Part shown: positions 1 through 9,048 of the stretch, piece by piece
Layout of the letters: the number at the start of each line of letters is the position of its first letter
Position numbering within the stretch: position 1 is the first letter of the stretch
Assembly: GCA_965198415.1 (NCBI GenBank)
Contig: CBDAPN010000031.1
Location: 615,413-679,412 of the forward strand
Direction: 5' to 3'
Length of the DNA stretch: 64,000 nucleotides
DNA from: Endozoicomonas sp965198415
GTDB taxonomy: Bacteria; Pseudomonadota; Gammaproteobacteria; Pseudomonadales; Endozoicomonadaceae
Made by a program: the position numbers and the translations under genes
Notes under the pieces: model-generated
The model's database searches: none
What the model was told of the DNA's origin: nothing
What the model saw: only the letters and a program-made list of their open reading frames with translations

Positions 1-338
1 ACCTTTTGCTGTGAGCCGCACCTGACAAGGTGTCATACTACAGCAGCCAACACGCTGGCTAATTTGTCAGTTCGGCTGGTGCCGGTGTGTGCGGTGTCGC
101 TAAAAACGCCCCCCAAATTGGTGCGCGTATGTATCTTGGGGGTGGGATTGTGGTAATCTTGCGAGCTTTGATCTTCGGATTACGATTCCACATCAAGACA
201 CCTTTAAGACACTTCGAATAGACGTATACTCCAGCTCTGTGGAGCGAACGCTTTTATTGCCGGTGTCCTGGTCTAAAGAACTGGAATAAATGCTGACTGA
301 AATCTGTTGGCCGAAAGCAAAAGGAAGACTGGGTTTCC
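1..338. other. gyrA upstream region, no gene seen
   Basis: No convincing coding sequence is present in this 338-base stretch. Near the start there is a nested inverted repeat: CTGACAA at 22-28 pairs with TTGTCAG at 64-70, and inside it AGCCA (46-50) pairs with TGGCT (56-60). It is not followed by a T-run, so it is not an obvious terminator. The rest appears to be the gyrA leader. The gyrA ribosome binding site AAGGA lies at 321-325. Confidence 0.5.
159..230 (+). promoter_or_regulatory. candidate sigma-70 promoters of gyrA
   Basis: Two candidates were found by eye. The first has TTGCGA at 159-164 and TACGAT at 181-186 with a 16-base spacer. The second has a near-consensus -10, TATACT at 225-230, with only a weak -35 (TTTAAG, 203-208). 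Either would give a leader of roughly 100-150 bases before the gyrA start at 339. Neither is tested, and only the match to consensus supports them. Confidence 0.3.
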
Positions 339-2924
339 ATGACTGAAATTGCCAAAGAGATTCTCCCGGTAAATATTGAGGATGAGCTCAAGCAGTCCTA
401 TCTGGATTATGCGATGAGCGTCATCGTAGGGCGCGCCCTGCCTGATGTGCGCGACGGGCTCAAGCCCGTACACCGGCGCGTGCTGTTCGCTATGAGCGAG
501 CTGGGCAATGACTGGAATAAACCGTATAAAAAATCCGCCCGTGTGGTTGGGGATGTGATCGGTAAGTATCACCCCCATGGCGATTCAGCGGTGTATGACA
601 CCATTGTTCGCATGGCGCAGCCCTTTTCACTGCGTTACATGTTGGTGGATGGTCAGGGAAACTTTGGTTCCATTGATGGCGATTCGGCAGCGGCGATGCG
701 TTATACGGAAATCCGTATGGACAAAATCGCCCATCAGCTGTTGGCGGATCTTGAAAAGGAGACCGTCGATTACGTCGACAACTACGATGGCACCGAGAAA
801 ATTCCCGCCGTTCTGCCCACCCGCATTCCAAATCTGTTGGTTAACGGCGCTGCCGGTATTGCGGTGGGGATGGCAACTAACATTCCGCCTCATAATCTGA
901 CCGAAGTGGTGACCGGCGCTCTGGCACTACTGGACGATGAGTCCCTGAGTGTGGATGACCTGATGGAGTTTATTCCGGGGCCGGACTTTCCGACCTCGGC
1001 GATTATCAATGGCCGGGCGGGCATTTTACAGGCTTATCGTACCGGCCGGGGGCGTATCTACATTCGCGCCAAGGCAGAGATTGAGCACGACGAAAAGAAA
1101 AACAAAAGCACCATTATCGTTCACGAAATTCCTTATCAGGTTAACAAGGCGCGGCTCATTGAAAAAATTGCCGAGCTGGTTAAAGAGCGCAAAATTGAAG
1201 GTATTTCTGAACTGCGTGACGAGTCAGACAAAGACGGTATGCGGATTGTGATCGAGCTGCGCCGGGGCGAAAACGCCGAAGTGGTGCTGAACAATCTCTA
1301 CGCGCAAACGCAGATGGAAACCGTTTTTGGCATCAATATGGTGGCCCTGCAAGACGGCCAGCCTAAACTGCTGAACCTTAAAGACACGCTCGAAGCGTTC
1401 CTTCGCCATCGTCGTGAAGTTGTCACCCGTCGTACCGTTTTCGAGTTGAGAAAAGCCCGCGAGCGTGGCCATCTGCTCGAAGGGTTGGCGGTTGCTCTTT
1501 CCAATATTGACCCGGTGATTCAGCTGATCAAGGAGTCACCCACCCCGGCAGAAGCGCTGGAAAAACTGGTGAGCAAAGGTTGGAATCCGGGCCACATGAT
1601 CGAAATGGCCGAGCGTGCCGGTGCGGATGCCTGTCGTCCGGAGGAGTTGCCAGAAACTTATGGCCTGCGTGATGGGCTCTATTACCTCTCACCGGCTCAG
1701 GCTAAAGCCATTTTGGAAATGCGTCTGCACCGTCTTACCGGCATGGAGCATGAAAAGCTGCTGGCGGAGTACCGCGAGCTGGTGGATAAAATTGCCGAGT
1801 TTCTGCTGATTCTCAATAATGCCGATAAACTCCGCTCAGTGATTCGTGGCGAACTTGAGCAGGTGCGGGACGAATTTGGCGATGTACGTCGCACCGAGAT
1901 CACCAGCTCTCGGCGCGACCTCACGGTAGAAGACCTGATCGACGAAGAAGACATGGTGGTGACTTTATCCCACGGCGGTTACGCCAAAACCACCCCGCTC
2001 GATACCTATCAGGCTCAGCGTCGCGGTGGCCGGGGTAAGTCGGCCGCTTCCGTCAAAGAGGAAGACTACGTTGAGCGTATGCTGGTGGTGAACACCCATA
2101 CGCAGATTCTGTTTTTCTCCAGCAAGGGTAAGGTGTACTGGCTGAAGGGGTATCAGATTCCCCAGGCTGGCCGCACCTCCCGAGGCCGTCCGATCATCAA
2201 TATTCTGCCTTTGGAAGACGGCGAAAAGATCACCGCCATGCTGCCGGTTGAAGAGTTTACGGCGGGTCATTATGTGTTTATGGCCACCATGAACGGTACC
2301 GTGAAAAAAACACCACTGGAGCAGTTCTCCCGACCTCGTCCTTCCGGTTTGATCGCGCTGGGGCTGGATGAAGGGGATACGCTGGTGGGGGCGGAAATCA
2401 CCACGGGGGATAAGCAGGTCATGCTGCTCTCCAACGGTGGTAAGGCGGTACGCTTTGATGAGACCGATGTCCGCGCCATGGGGCGCACCGCTCGGGGTGT
2501 GCGGGGGATGAAGCTGCCCGAAGGTCAGCGCATCATTGCACTGATTATTCCTGAAGAGCATGCCCAGATTCTCACCGCCAGCGCCAAGGGTTTTGGTAAG
2601 CGCACCGCCATTGAGGAGTTTCGTCTGACCAGCCGTGGCGGTCAGGGTGTCATCTCCATGCAGTGTACGCAAAGAAACGGTGAAATCGTCGGCGCCATTC
2701 AGGTGAAGGCGGGTGAACAGATTATGCTGATTTCCGATCAGGGGACTTTGGTCAGAACCAGTGTTGAGGGCGTCTCTTCACTGAGTCGAAATACCCAGGG
2801 CGTGACGTTAATCCGTGTCTCGCAAGGGGAGAAGCTGGTGGGTGTTGCCCGGGTCGAAGAGCCGGACGAAGAGCCAGACGAAGATGCCGGGCAGGACGAT
2901 CCTGACGACGGCGCCGAGTCCTGA
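339..2924 (+). CDS. gyrA: DNA gyrase subunit A
   Basis: Subunit A of type IIA topoisomerase gyrase, which introduces negative supercoils as an A2B2 complex with GyrB. The protein is 861 aa, close to the usual 870-880. The catalytic tyrosine is Tyr122 in AAMRYTEIRM. The breakage-reunion domain fills roughly residues 1-520. The GyrA box QRRGGRG starts at Gln560, which marks it as gyrase rather than ParC, and the beta-pinwheel C-terminal domain follows. The last ~25 residues are an acidic tail. In the quinolone-resistance region residues 83 and 87 are Ser and Asp (HGDSAVYD), the usual susceptible state. The ATG at 339 is preceded by AAGGA at 321-325. A strong terminator directly follows, so gyrA is probably transcribed separately from serC. 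Confidence 0.98.
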   Translation: MTEIAKEILPVNIEDELKQSYLDYAMSVIVGRALPDVRDGLKPVHRRVLFAMSELGNDWNKPYKKSARVVGDVIGKYHPHGDSAVYDTIVRMAQPFSLRYMLVDGQGNFGSIDGDSAAAMRYTEIRMDKIAHQLLADLEKETVDYVDNYDGTEKIPAVLPTRIPNLLVNGAAGIAVGMATNIPPHNLTEVVTGALALLDDESLSVDDLMEFIPGPDFPTSAIINGRAGILQAYRTGRGRIYIRAKAEIEHDEKKNKSTIIVHEIPYQVNKARLIEKIAELVKERKIEGISELRDESDKDGMRIVIELRRGENAEVVLNNLYAQTQMETVFGINMVALQDGQPKLLNLKDTLEAFLRHRREVVTRRTVFELRKARERGHLLEGLAVALSNIDPVIQLIKESPTPAEALEKLVSKGWNPGHMIEMAERAGADACRPEELPETYGLRDGLYYLSPAQAKAILEMRLHRLTGMEHEKLLAEYRELVDKIAEFLLILNNADKLRSVIRGELEQVRDEFGDVRRTEITSSRRDLTVEDLIDEEDMVVTLSHGGYAKTTPLDTYQAQRRGGRGKSAASVKEEDYVERMLVVNTHTQILFFSSKGKVYWLKGYQIPQAGRTSRGRPIINILPLEDGEKITAMLPVEEFTAGHYVFMATMNGTVKKTPLEQFSRPRPSGLIALGLDEGDTLVGAEITTGDKQVMLLSNGGKAVRFDETDVRAMGRTARGVRGMKLPEGQRIIALIIPEEHAQILTASAKGFGKRTAIEEFRLTSRGGQGVISMQCTQRNGEIVGAIQVKAGEQIMLISDQGTLVRTSVEGVSSLSRNTQGVTLIRVSQGEKLVGVARVEEPDEEPDEDAGQDDPDDGAES

Positions 2925-2934
2925 TCCACTGCGT

Positions 2935-2962
2935 AAACGCCAGCCTTTGTGCTGGCGTTTTT
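2935..2962 (+). terminator. rho-independent terminator after gyrA
   Basis: Perfect stem AAACGCCAGC (2935-2944) / GCTGGCGTTT (2951-2960) with a 6-base loop, running into a T-run. It lies 11 bases after the gyrA stop codon. Confidence 0.9.
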
Positions 2963-2968
2963 GTGCCT

Positions 2969-3020
2969 GCCAAGGAGGCAATCGGTGGGTGGTGTTCGTG
3001 GGAGTCCATTGCCTCCTGGC
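2969..3020. repeat. long inverted repeat between gyrA and serC
   Basis: Arms GCCAAGGAGGCAAT (2969-2982) and ATTGCCTCCTGGC (3008-3020) pair with a single bulged A and enclose a 25-base loop. There is no T-run, so it is not a normal terminator. The loop and right arm, read on the minus strand, contain GCAATGGACTCCCACG. This nearly matches GCAATGCACTCCCACG in the inverted repeat at 5446-5489, which suggests a small dispersed palindromic element. Confidence 0.55.
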
Positions 3021-3180
3021 TGTTTGCTAAGCTTTGGAAGTTCTGTAGGCGCGCTGTAGAAAATAAGCAGGCGCAAGCCTTGCTGCTACGCCTATGCAAA
3101 AACGTGGGCGCAAGGCTAAAAATGCGGTAGTTGTTATCCTCAACTTTCTGTCATCCTCGCCACGGGAGTTGTTCCTTGAG

Positions 3181-3200
3181 ACCCTCCCAAAGAGGGTTTT
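3181..3200 (+). terminator. small hairpin with T-run in the serC leader
   Basis: ACCCTC (3181-3186) and GAGGGT (3192-3197) form a 6-bp stem with a 5-base loop, followed by TTT. It sits only ~20 bases upstream of the serC start, so it could be a weak terminator or an attenuator-like element. No leader peptide was recognised. Confidence 0.35.
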
Positions 3201-3220
3201 AATCTGAAGAGGGAGTGATT

Positions 3221-4339
3221 GTGAAGCACTGTGTAAATGATATTCTGGCGCAGCTGGATAATCGTGTGTACAACTTTTCCGCCGGTCCGGCACCAATTCC
3301 CCATGAGGTGCTGCAACAGGCTCGGGACGAGATGATGAACTGGCAAGAGGTGGGCGCCTCGGTGATGGAAATCAGCCATCGCAGTGAGCAGTTTCTCGGT
3401 GTGGCCCACGAAGCCGAAAAAGATTTTCGCGAGCTGTTGCAGATTCCGCAAAATTATAAGGTGCTGTTTTTGCAAGGGGGTGCCCGTGGCCAGTTTGCTG
3501 CGGTTCCTTTGAACCTCAAAGGTAATTTTACCTCGGCAGACTACATTAACTGCGGTTACTGGGCTCAATCGGCCATCAAAGAAGCGCAGCGGTATCTGGA
3601 TGTCAACATTGCCGCAGACGGCAAATCCCACGGCTTTAACGCCATGCCACCGCAAAGCGAGTGGCGCCTGAGCAAAGACGCCGCCTATTTGCACTACACC
3701 ACCAATGAGACCATCGGTGGGCTTGAGTTTGCCACCATTCCGGATACCGGCGAGGTGCCGCTGGTGGCGGATATGTCGTCCAATATTCTCTCGGCGCCGC
3801 TGGATGTGAGCCGTTTTGGGGTGATTTATGCTGGCGCACAGAAAAATATCGGGCCGGCTGGCCTGACGGTGGTTATTGTCCGTGAAGACCTGTTGGAGCG
3901 CCCTTCTTTTTTGTGTCCGTCGGTGTTTGACTACAAATTGCAGGCCGCCAATGGCTCAATGTACAACACCCCGCCAACCTTTGCCTGGTATCTGGCGGGT
4001 CTGGTCTTTAAGTGGCTCAAAGCTCAGGGCGGCCTTGAGGTAATGGGTGAGGTGAACGCACGCAAGGCTGGCCGTCTGTATGCACTCATTGATAAGTCCG
4101 GTTTTTATCATAATCCGGTAGAGCCACAGTGGCGTTCGAAAATGAACATACCGTTTACTTTGGCGAACCCTGAGTTGGATGCGAACTTTCTGGCGGAGTC
4201 GGAGCAGGAAGGCTTCCGTTTCCTAAAAGGCCATAAGGCAGTGGGCGGTATGCGGGCGAGTATCTATAATGCAGTGCCAGAGCAACACGTGGATGCTCTA
4301 ATTGACTTCATGACAGAATTTGAACGGCGGTACGGATAA
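3221..4339 (+). CDS. serC: phosphoserine aminotransferase
   Basis: PLP enzyme that converts 3-phosphohydroxypyruvate and glutamate to O-phosphoserine (serine pathway); the same enzyme acts in pyridoxal 5'-phosphate synthesis. The N-terminal VYNFSAGPAPIP and the cofactor-lysine motif YAGAQKNIGPAGL (Lys208 counted from this start) are family hallmarks. I chose GTG at 3221: the purine-rich GAAGAGGGAG just upstream is correctly spaced for it. It is almost on top of the in-frame GTG at 3215, which would add two residues. Length is 372 aa against ~360 for the family. The stop codon overlaps the pheA ATG by one base (TAATG), so translation is probably coupled. The serC-pheA-hisC-tyrA/aroA order is a known aromatic 'supraoperon' in gammaproteobacteria. 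Confidence 0.95.
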   Translation: MKHCVNDILAQLDNRVYNFSAGPAPIPHEVLQQARDEMMNWQEVGASVMEISHRSEQFLGVAHEAEKDFRELLQIPQNYKVLFLQGGARGQFAAVPLNLKGNFTSADYINCGYWAQSAIKEAQRYLDVNIAADGKSHGFNAMPPQSEWRLSKDAAYLHYTTNETIGGLEFATIPDTGEVPLVADMSSNILSAPLDVSRFGVIYAGAQKNIGPAGLTVVIVREDLLERPSFLCPSVFDYKLQAANGSMYNTPPTFAWYLAGLVFKWLKAQGGLEVMGEVNARKAGRLYALIDKSGFYHNPVEPQWRSKMNIPFTLANPELDANFLAESEQEGFRFLKGHKAVGGMRASIYNAVPEQHVDALIDFMTEFERRYG

Positions 4340-5424
4340 TGGCAGAACAGAAGCTGGGACAGTTAAGACAACGGATTGACAGACTCGATCAAAAAATACT
4401 CGACTTAATCAGCGAGCGTGCACGCTGCGCCCAGCAAGTGGCGCAGGTGAAAATGGAAGCTGACCCTGCCGCTGTTTTTTATCGGCCTGAGCGTGAGGCT
4501 CAGGTACTGCGCGCCATCATGGAGAAAAACCTCGGGCCATTAAACGATGAAGAGATGGCCCGGCTATTTCGCGAAATAATGTCCGCCTGCCTGGCGCTTG
4601 AAGAGCCGGTGCGGGTGGCTTTTTTGGGGCCTGAGGGAACCTTTACCCAGCAAGCCTCGTTAAAGCACTTTGGTCACTCTGCCCAATGCATCCCGATGGC
4701 CGCTATTGATGACGTGTTTCGGGAGGTGGCGGCCGGGGCGGTCAATTATGGTGTGGTACCGGTGGAGAACTCCACGGAAGGGGTGGTCAGCCACACTCTG
4801 GACAGCTTTATGGATTCGTCCCTGAAGATCTGTGGTGAAGTGGTGCTGCGTATTCATCAGCATATGATGGTATCGGAAAATACCCGTCGGGATCACATTA
4901 CCCGCATTTACTCCCACGCCCAATCCTTTGCCCAATGTCGCAAGTGGCTCGATGCCCACTGGCCCATGGCTGAGCGGGTGGCGGTGAGCTCCAATGCCGA
5001 AGCCGCCAAACGGATCAAGGGTGAATGGAACTCTGCCGCCATCGCCGGCGATATGGCGGCGGATATGTACGGCTTAGAAAAGATTGCCGAAAAAATCGAA
5101 GATCGCCCGGACAACTCCACCCGATTTTTGATTATTGGTAACCAGTCGGTGGAGGTCAGTGGTGATGACAAGACCTCAGTGGTGATCAGCATGCGTAATC
5201 AGCCCGGCGCGCTGCACGCCATTTTGGAGCCTTTTCATGTCCACAGCATTGACCTGACCCGGGTGGAGACGCGCCCATCAAGAAGCGGCATTTGGAACTA
5301 TGTATTCTTTGTTGATTTTGAAGGGCATCAGGATGACCCGGTGGTCAGGAAAGTGCTGGAAAAGCTCGGCCAGCGTGCCAATGACCTGCGCGTGCTCGGT
5401 TCTTATCCCAAAGGGGTGCTCTAA
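4339..5424 (+). CDS. pheA: chorismate mutase / prephenate dehydratase (P-protein)
   Basis: Bifunctional enzyme taking chorismate to prephenate and then phenylpyruvate for phenylalanine synthesis. Of its 361 aa, residues 1-~90 are an AroQ-type chorismate mutase helix bundle (LGQLRQRIDRLDQKILDLIS). The dehydratase domain follows from VAFLGPEGTFTQQA and contains the conserved Thr-Arg-Phe at 261-263. A C-terminal ACT domain (SVVISMRNQPGALHAILEPF) binds phenylalanine for feedback inhibition in this family. The regulatory ESRP motif appears here as ETRP. The ATG overlaps the serC stop by one base. Confidence 0.96.
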   Translation: MAEQKLGQLRQRIDRLDQKILDLISERARCAQQVAQVKMEADPAAVFYRPEREAQVLRAIMEKNLGPLNDEEMARLFREIMSACLALEEPVRVAFLGPEGTFTQQASLKHFGHSAQCIPMAAIDDVFREVAAGAVNYGVVPVENSTEGVVSHTLDSFMDSSLKICGEVVLRIHQHMMVSENTRRDHITRIYSHAQSFAQCRKWLDAHWPMAERVAVSSNAEAAKRIKGEWNSAAIAGDMAADMYGLEKIAEKIEDRPDNSTRFLIIGNQSVEVSGDDKTSVVISMRNQPGALHAILEPFHVHSIDLTRVETRPSRSGIWNYVFFVDFEGHQDDPVVRKVLEKLGQRANDLRVLGSYPKGVL

Positions 5425-5445
5425 GTCGCGTTTTTGTGTGTGGCC

Positions 5446-5489
5446 GGGGTGCATTGATTCACGTTCTTTACCGTGAGCAATGCACTCCC
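5446..5489. repeat. inverted repeat between pheA and hisC
   Basis: Arms spanning 5446-5463 and 5472-5489 pair through GTGCATTG/CAATGCAC and TCACG/CGTGA with a small mismatch and a short loop. No T-run follows. The right arm GCAATGCACTCCCACG matches part of the 2969-3020 repeat at all but one base. Confidence 0.5.
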
Positions 5490-5598
5490 ACGCTAGCATC
5501 GGGAAATATTCTCCTTAATTCTTATTGCGTTAGTTGATAATCGTTGTCAGTATTCTGCTCGCTACTCAATAACCTGAACACTCATGGAGCAAACAAAC

Positions 5599-6705
5599 AT
5601 GGCCTGTGATTTGCTGAAGCTGGCGGTGCCAGCTGTGCAAAGCCTGAGCCCCTACGTTACGGGCAAACCCATTGAAGAACTGGCCCGTGAGCAGGGGCGC
5701 AAAGTTGAAGATATTGTCAAACTGGCCAGTAATGAAAACCCCCTCGGGCCACCACCGGCTGCCCTTGATGCCATGGCTGCGGCCACGGCGGAGCTGGCGC
5801 GTTACCCCGACGGCAATGGGTTTTATCTGAAGCAGGCGCTGGCCAAAAAATTGCGGGTAGCACCAGAACAGCTGACGTTGGGCAACGGCTCCAATGAGCT
5901 GCTGGTCTTGCTGGCGGAGTGCTTCCTTGACGCCACCACCTCGGCGGTATTTTCTCAGTATGCTTTTGTGGTCTACCCGTTGGCCGTGAAGGCGACAGGG
6001 GCAGAAGCTATTGAGGTGCCCGCCAAACAGTACGGCCATGACCTTGAGGCCATAGCGGCTGCTATAAAAAGCAACACCCGCCTTGTATTTTTGGCAAACC
6101 CTAACAATCCCACCGGTACCCACTTCAGTGCCCGGGCGCTTGAAACGTTCATGGACCAAGTGCCGGAGTCGGTGCTTGTCGTGCTCGATGAAGCCTATTT
6201 TGAGTACGGCGTTGGCGGTGAGCTGCCTGATGGTATTCAGCTGCTCGACCGTTACCCGAACCTGGTCGTGACCCGGACATTTTCCAAAGCCTATGGACTG
6301 GCCGGTCTGCGGGTGGGCTACTCCATTTCCAGTCCGACCATTGCTGATGTGCTGAACCGATTGCGCCAGCCATTCAACCTGAACCTTTTGGCACAGGCGG
6401 GTGCTCAGGCGGCTCTGCAAGAGGAGGACTATCTGGCAAAGTCCATTTTGGTTAACCGTCAGGGTATGGAGCAGCTGGAGCAGGGGTTGAGTGCGCTTGG
6501 CCTTGAGTGGATTCCCTCAGTCGGCAATTTTATTACGGTCAATGTCGGCCCCGATGCGATGGCGGTTTATGAGGGCTTGCTGGCTGCGGGGGTTATTGTG
6601 CGTCCGGTAGCCAATTATGGGCTGTTGCAACATCTGCGTATTTCTATTGGGTTAGCTGAGGAAAATCGTCGTTGCCTGGCCGCCCTTGGTCAGGTTTTGG
6701 CTTAG
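5599..6705 (+). CDS. hisC: histidinol-phosphate aminotransferase (aromatic-type HisC)
   Basis: Class I/II PLP aminotransferase. Its position between pheA and tyrA/aroA suggests it acts on aromatic keto acids as well as, or instead of, imidazole-acetol phosphate; that is inferred from context. Motifs seen are LASNENPLGPP near the N terminus, FLANPNNPTGT, DEAYFEY and the PLP-lysine motif TRTFSKAYGLAGLRVGY (Lys230). I chose ATG 5599 because TGGAG at 5585-5589 is correctly spaced. The upstream in-frame ATG at 5584 (five extra residues) has no ribosome binding site. Length is 368 aa, typical for the family. It ends 19 bases before the preferred tyrA/aroA start. Confidence 0.93.
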   Translation: MACDLLKLAVPAVQSLSPYVTGKPIEELAREQGRKVEDIVKLASNENPLGPPPAALDAMAAATAELARYPDGNGFYLKQALAKKLRVAPEQLTLGNGSNELLVLLAECFLDATTSAVFSQYAFVVYPLAVKATGAEAIEVPAKQYGHDLEAIAAAIKSNTRLVFLANPNNPTGTHFSARALETFMDQVPESVLVVLDEAYFEYGVGGELPDGIQLLDRYPNLVVTRTFSKAYGLAGLRVGYSISSPTIADVLNRLRQPFNLNLLAQAGAQAALQEEDYLAKSILVNRQGMEQLEQGLSALGLEWIPSVGNFITVNVGPDAMAVYEGLLAAGVIVRPVANYGLLQHLRISIGLAEENRRCLAALGQVLA

Positions 6706-6724
6706 CGTGGTAAGGAGTGCGCTG

Positions 6725-9004
6725 GTGAACAATGTCGACACACTGCTGGTGATTGGGCTGGGGCTAATTGGCGGCTCTTTTGCCGCTGCGGTTAAATCTG
6801 CCGGGGTTTGTAGAAAGGTGCTCGGGTACGATCAGGATACCGCCTCAATGGAAGAGGCTCAGGCCGTAGGCATTATTGACCAGCCGTGCCACCATCTGCC
6901 TGAGGCGGTTGCCAGTGCCGATGTGATCATGCTGGCGGTGCCGATGCTGGCCATGCAAGGGGTGTTGGCGGAACTGGCGCAATGCCCGCTGAAAAGTAAA
7001 ATCATCACCGACGCCGGCTCTAGCAAGCGGGCGTTGCTGCAAGCAGCACAGGCGATTTTTGGAACGGTGCCAAACTTTCTGGTGCCCGGTCACCCCATTG
7101 CCGGTTCTGAGAAAAGTGGCGTGGCTGCGGCACAGGCTCAGCTATTTGTGGCCCACGATGTGATTCTGACCCCACTGGAGCACACCGACCCGTTGGCTAC
7201 AAAAACCGTAGCGCAGCTGTGGGAAGCGTGCGGTGCAATCGTCACCGAGATGGGCGTTGACCACCACGATGAAGTGCTGGCTAAAACCAGCCATCTGCCC
7301 CACCTGTTGGCCTTCTCGCTGGTGGATACGCTGGCCGGTAATCCCGATAATCAGGAAATTTTTCGTTTTGCCGCTGGCGGCTTTCGTGACTTTACCCGCA
7401 TTGCTGGCAGTGACCCGGTGATGTGGCACGATGTAGCACTGGGTAATGACCGGGCGGTTCTGGAAGCACTGGACGCCTTCACTGCAGGCTTGGCAGCTGT
7501 GCGGGCGGCCATTATTGAAAAAGACTCGCAGGCGCTGTTGGGTGTTTTCAGTCGCGCCCAGTTGGCACGGCAGCATTTTTCGTCGCTGCTCAAGCGCAGA
7601 AAACTGCGGGGCAATGGCGCAGGTTTAACCGAGGAGACAGAGCAAGGCAATATGGACAGCATGAAAGAGAGTACGCAGACATTTCTTGCCATCCCGGGTG
7701 GTAGCATCCGTGGCGATATTCGGGTGCCGGGGGATAAATCCATCTCCCATCGCGCCATTATGCTCGGTGCGCTGGCCGAGGGCGAAACCGTGGTGGAGGG
7801 TTTTCTCGAAGGGGAAGATGCCTTGGCTACGCTGAAAGCCTTTCGGGATATGGGCGTGCAAATTGATGGCCCTTATCAGGGGCGGGTAACCATTCAGGGC
7901 GTTGGCATGCACGGCTTGCAGGCGCCAAAAGGGCCGCTTTATCTGGGTAATGCGGGGACAGCCATGCGCCTGATGGCGGGGCTGATGGCGGCTCAATCCT
8001 TTGATGTGACGCTCACCGGCGATGACTCGCTCTCCAGCCGACCCATGGGCCGCGTGGTGGCACCGCTGACTGAAATGGGCGCTGCCATTACCACGGCTGA
8101 TGGCGGTCGGCCACCTTTGCACATTCGCGGTGGCGCACAACTGCGTGGTATTGAGTATGAACTGCCCATGGCCTCTGCTCAGGTGCAGTCTTGCCTGTTG
8201 TTGGCGGGAATGTACGCCCGGGGCGAAACGGTGACGGTGGCGCCGGGCATTGTGCGGGATCATACCAACCGTATGCTGGCCGGATTCGGCTACCCGGTCA
8301 GTGTGGACGGTCATCGGGTGGCGATCCGTGGCGGCGGCAAGCTCAAGGCCGGTCGCATTGACGTACCGGCGGATGTTTCTTCGGCGGCTTTTTTTATGGT
8401 GGCAGCCACCATTGCGGTGGATTCTGAGTTACGCCTCACCCATGTGGGGATGAATCCCACCCGCTGTGGTGTGGTAGAGATTTTACAGCTGATGGGGGCG
8501 GACATTACCCTTGAGAACGAAAAGGTGGTTGGTGGAGAGCCGGTGGCCGACCTGATCGTGCGTTCTGCTGCACTAAAAGGGATTGATATTCCGGCGCGGC
8601 TAGTGCCCATCGCCATTGATGAGTTTCCGGTACTGTTTGTGGCCGCAGCCTGCGCTGAAGGGCAAACCGTGCTTACCGGTGCCCGGGAGCTGCGGGTGAA
8701 AGAGAGTGATCGAATTCAGGCAATGGCCGATGGACTCATCACCCTGGGCGTTGATGCTCAGCCGCTAGAGGATGGCATGGTCATCAACGGCAGCGGCAAG
8801 TCAGAGGTGTTTCAGGGCGGGGTTGTTGACAGCCATGGGGATCACCGCATTGCCATGGCTTTTGCGGTGGCCGCACTGCGGGCAGCGAGTAACATTCGTA
8901 TTCTGAACTGTGCCAATGTGGCGACCTCCTTCCCGGATTTTGCCGGTCAGGCCAATCGGATTGGCATGCGTGTTGAATTGTGCTCAGATGACCGGCATAA
9001 ATAA
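6725..9004 (+). CDS. tyrA-aroA: fused prephenate dehydrogenase / EPSP synthase
   Basis: Single 759-aa polypeptide. The N-terminal ~300 residues are an NAD(P)-dependent prephenate dehydrogenase (LLVIGLGLIGGSF; GHPIAGSEKSG) for tyrosine synthesis. From about residue 325 comes 5-enolpyruvylshikimate-3-phosphate synthase (VPGDKSISHRA, GNAGTAMRLMAGL, ESDRIQAMADGL), the chorismate-pathway step targeted by glyphosate. The fusion is known in Pseudomonas and relatives. The AroA half resembles the class II type by GDKS and by AMRL in place of AMRP; its SAQVQS differs from the SAQVKS I recall for CP4. GTG 6725 is chosen because AAGGAG at 6712-6717 lies 7 bases before it; a TTG at 6686 inside hisC has no such support. 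An internal in-frame ATG at 7652, preceded by AAGG, could allow separate AroA translation. The stop overlaps the ATG at 9004. Confidence 0.95.
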   Translation: MNNVDTLLVIGLGLIGGSFAAAVKSAGVCRKVLGYDQDTASMEEAQAVGIIDQPCHHLPEAVASADVIMLAVPMLAMQGVLAELAQCPLKSKIITDAGSSKRALLQAAQAIFGTVPNFLVPGHPIAGSEKSGVAAAQAQLFVAHDVILTPLEHTDPLATKTVAQLWEACGAIVTEMGVDHHDEVLAKTSHLPHLLAFSLVDTLAGNPDNQEIFRFAAGGFRDFTRIAGSDPVMWHDVALGNDRAVLEALDAFTAGLAAVRAAIIEKDSQALLGVFSRAQLARQHFSSLLKRRKLRGNGAGLTEETEQGNMDSMKESTQTFLAIPGGSIRGDIRVPGDKSISHRAIMLGALAEGETVVEGFLEGEDALATLKAFRDMGVQIDGPYQGRVTIQGVGMHGLQAPKGPLYLGNAGTAMRLMAGLMAAQSFDVTLTGDDSLSSRPMGRVVAPLTEMGAAITTADGGRPPLHIRGGAQLRGIEYELPMASAQVQSCLLLAGMYARGETVTVAPGIVRDHTNRMLAGFGYPVSVDGHRVAIRGGGKLKAGRIDVPADVSSAAFFMVAATIAVDSELRLTHVGMNPTRCGVVEILQLMGADITLENEKVVGGEPVADLIVRSAALKGIDIPARLVPIAIDEFPVLFVAAACAEGQTVLTGARELRVKESDRIQAMADGLITLGVDAQPLEDGMVINGSGKSEVFQGGVVDSHGDHRIAMAFAVAALRAASNIRILNCANVATSFPDFAGQANRIGMRVELCSDDRHK

Positions 9005-9048
9005 TGCCGCTAAAGACTCTAATAAATGGTCATAGACAAAAAAGGTTA

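Noticed and set aside
1965..2672. 235-codon minus-strand frame inside gyrA
   Set aside because: Antisense of a clearly conserved gyrA segment; no independent support.
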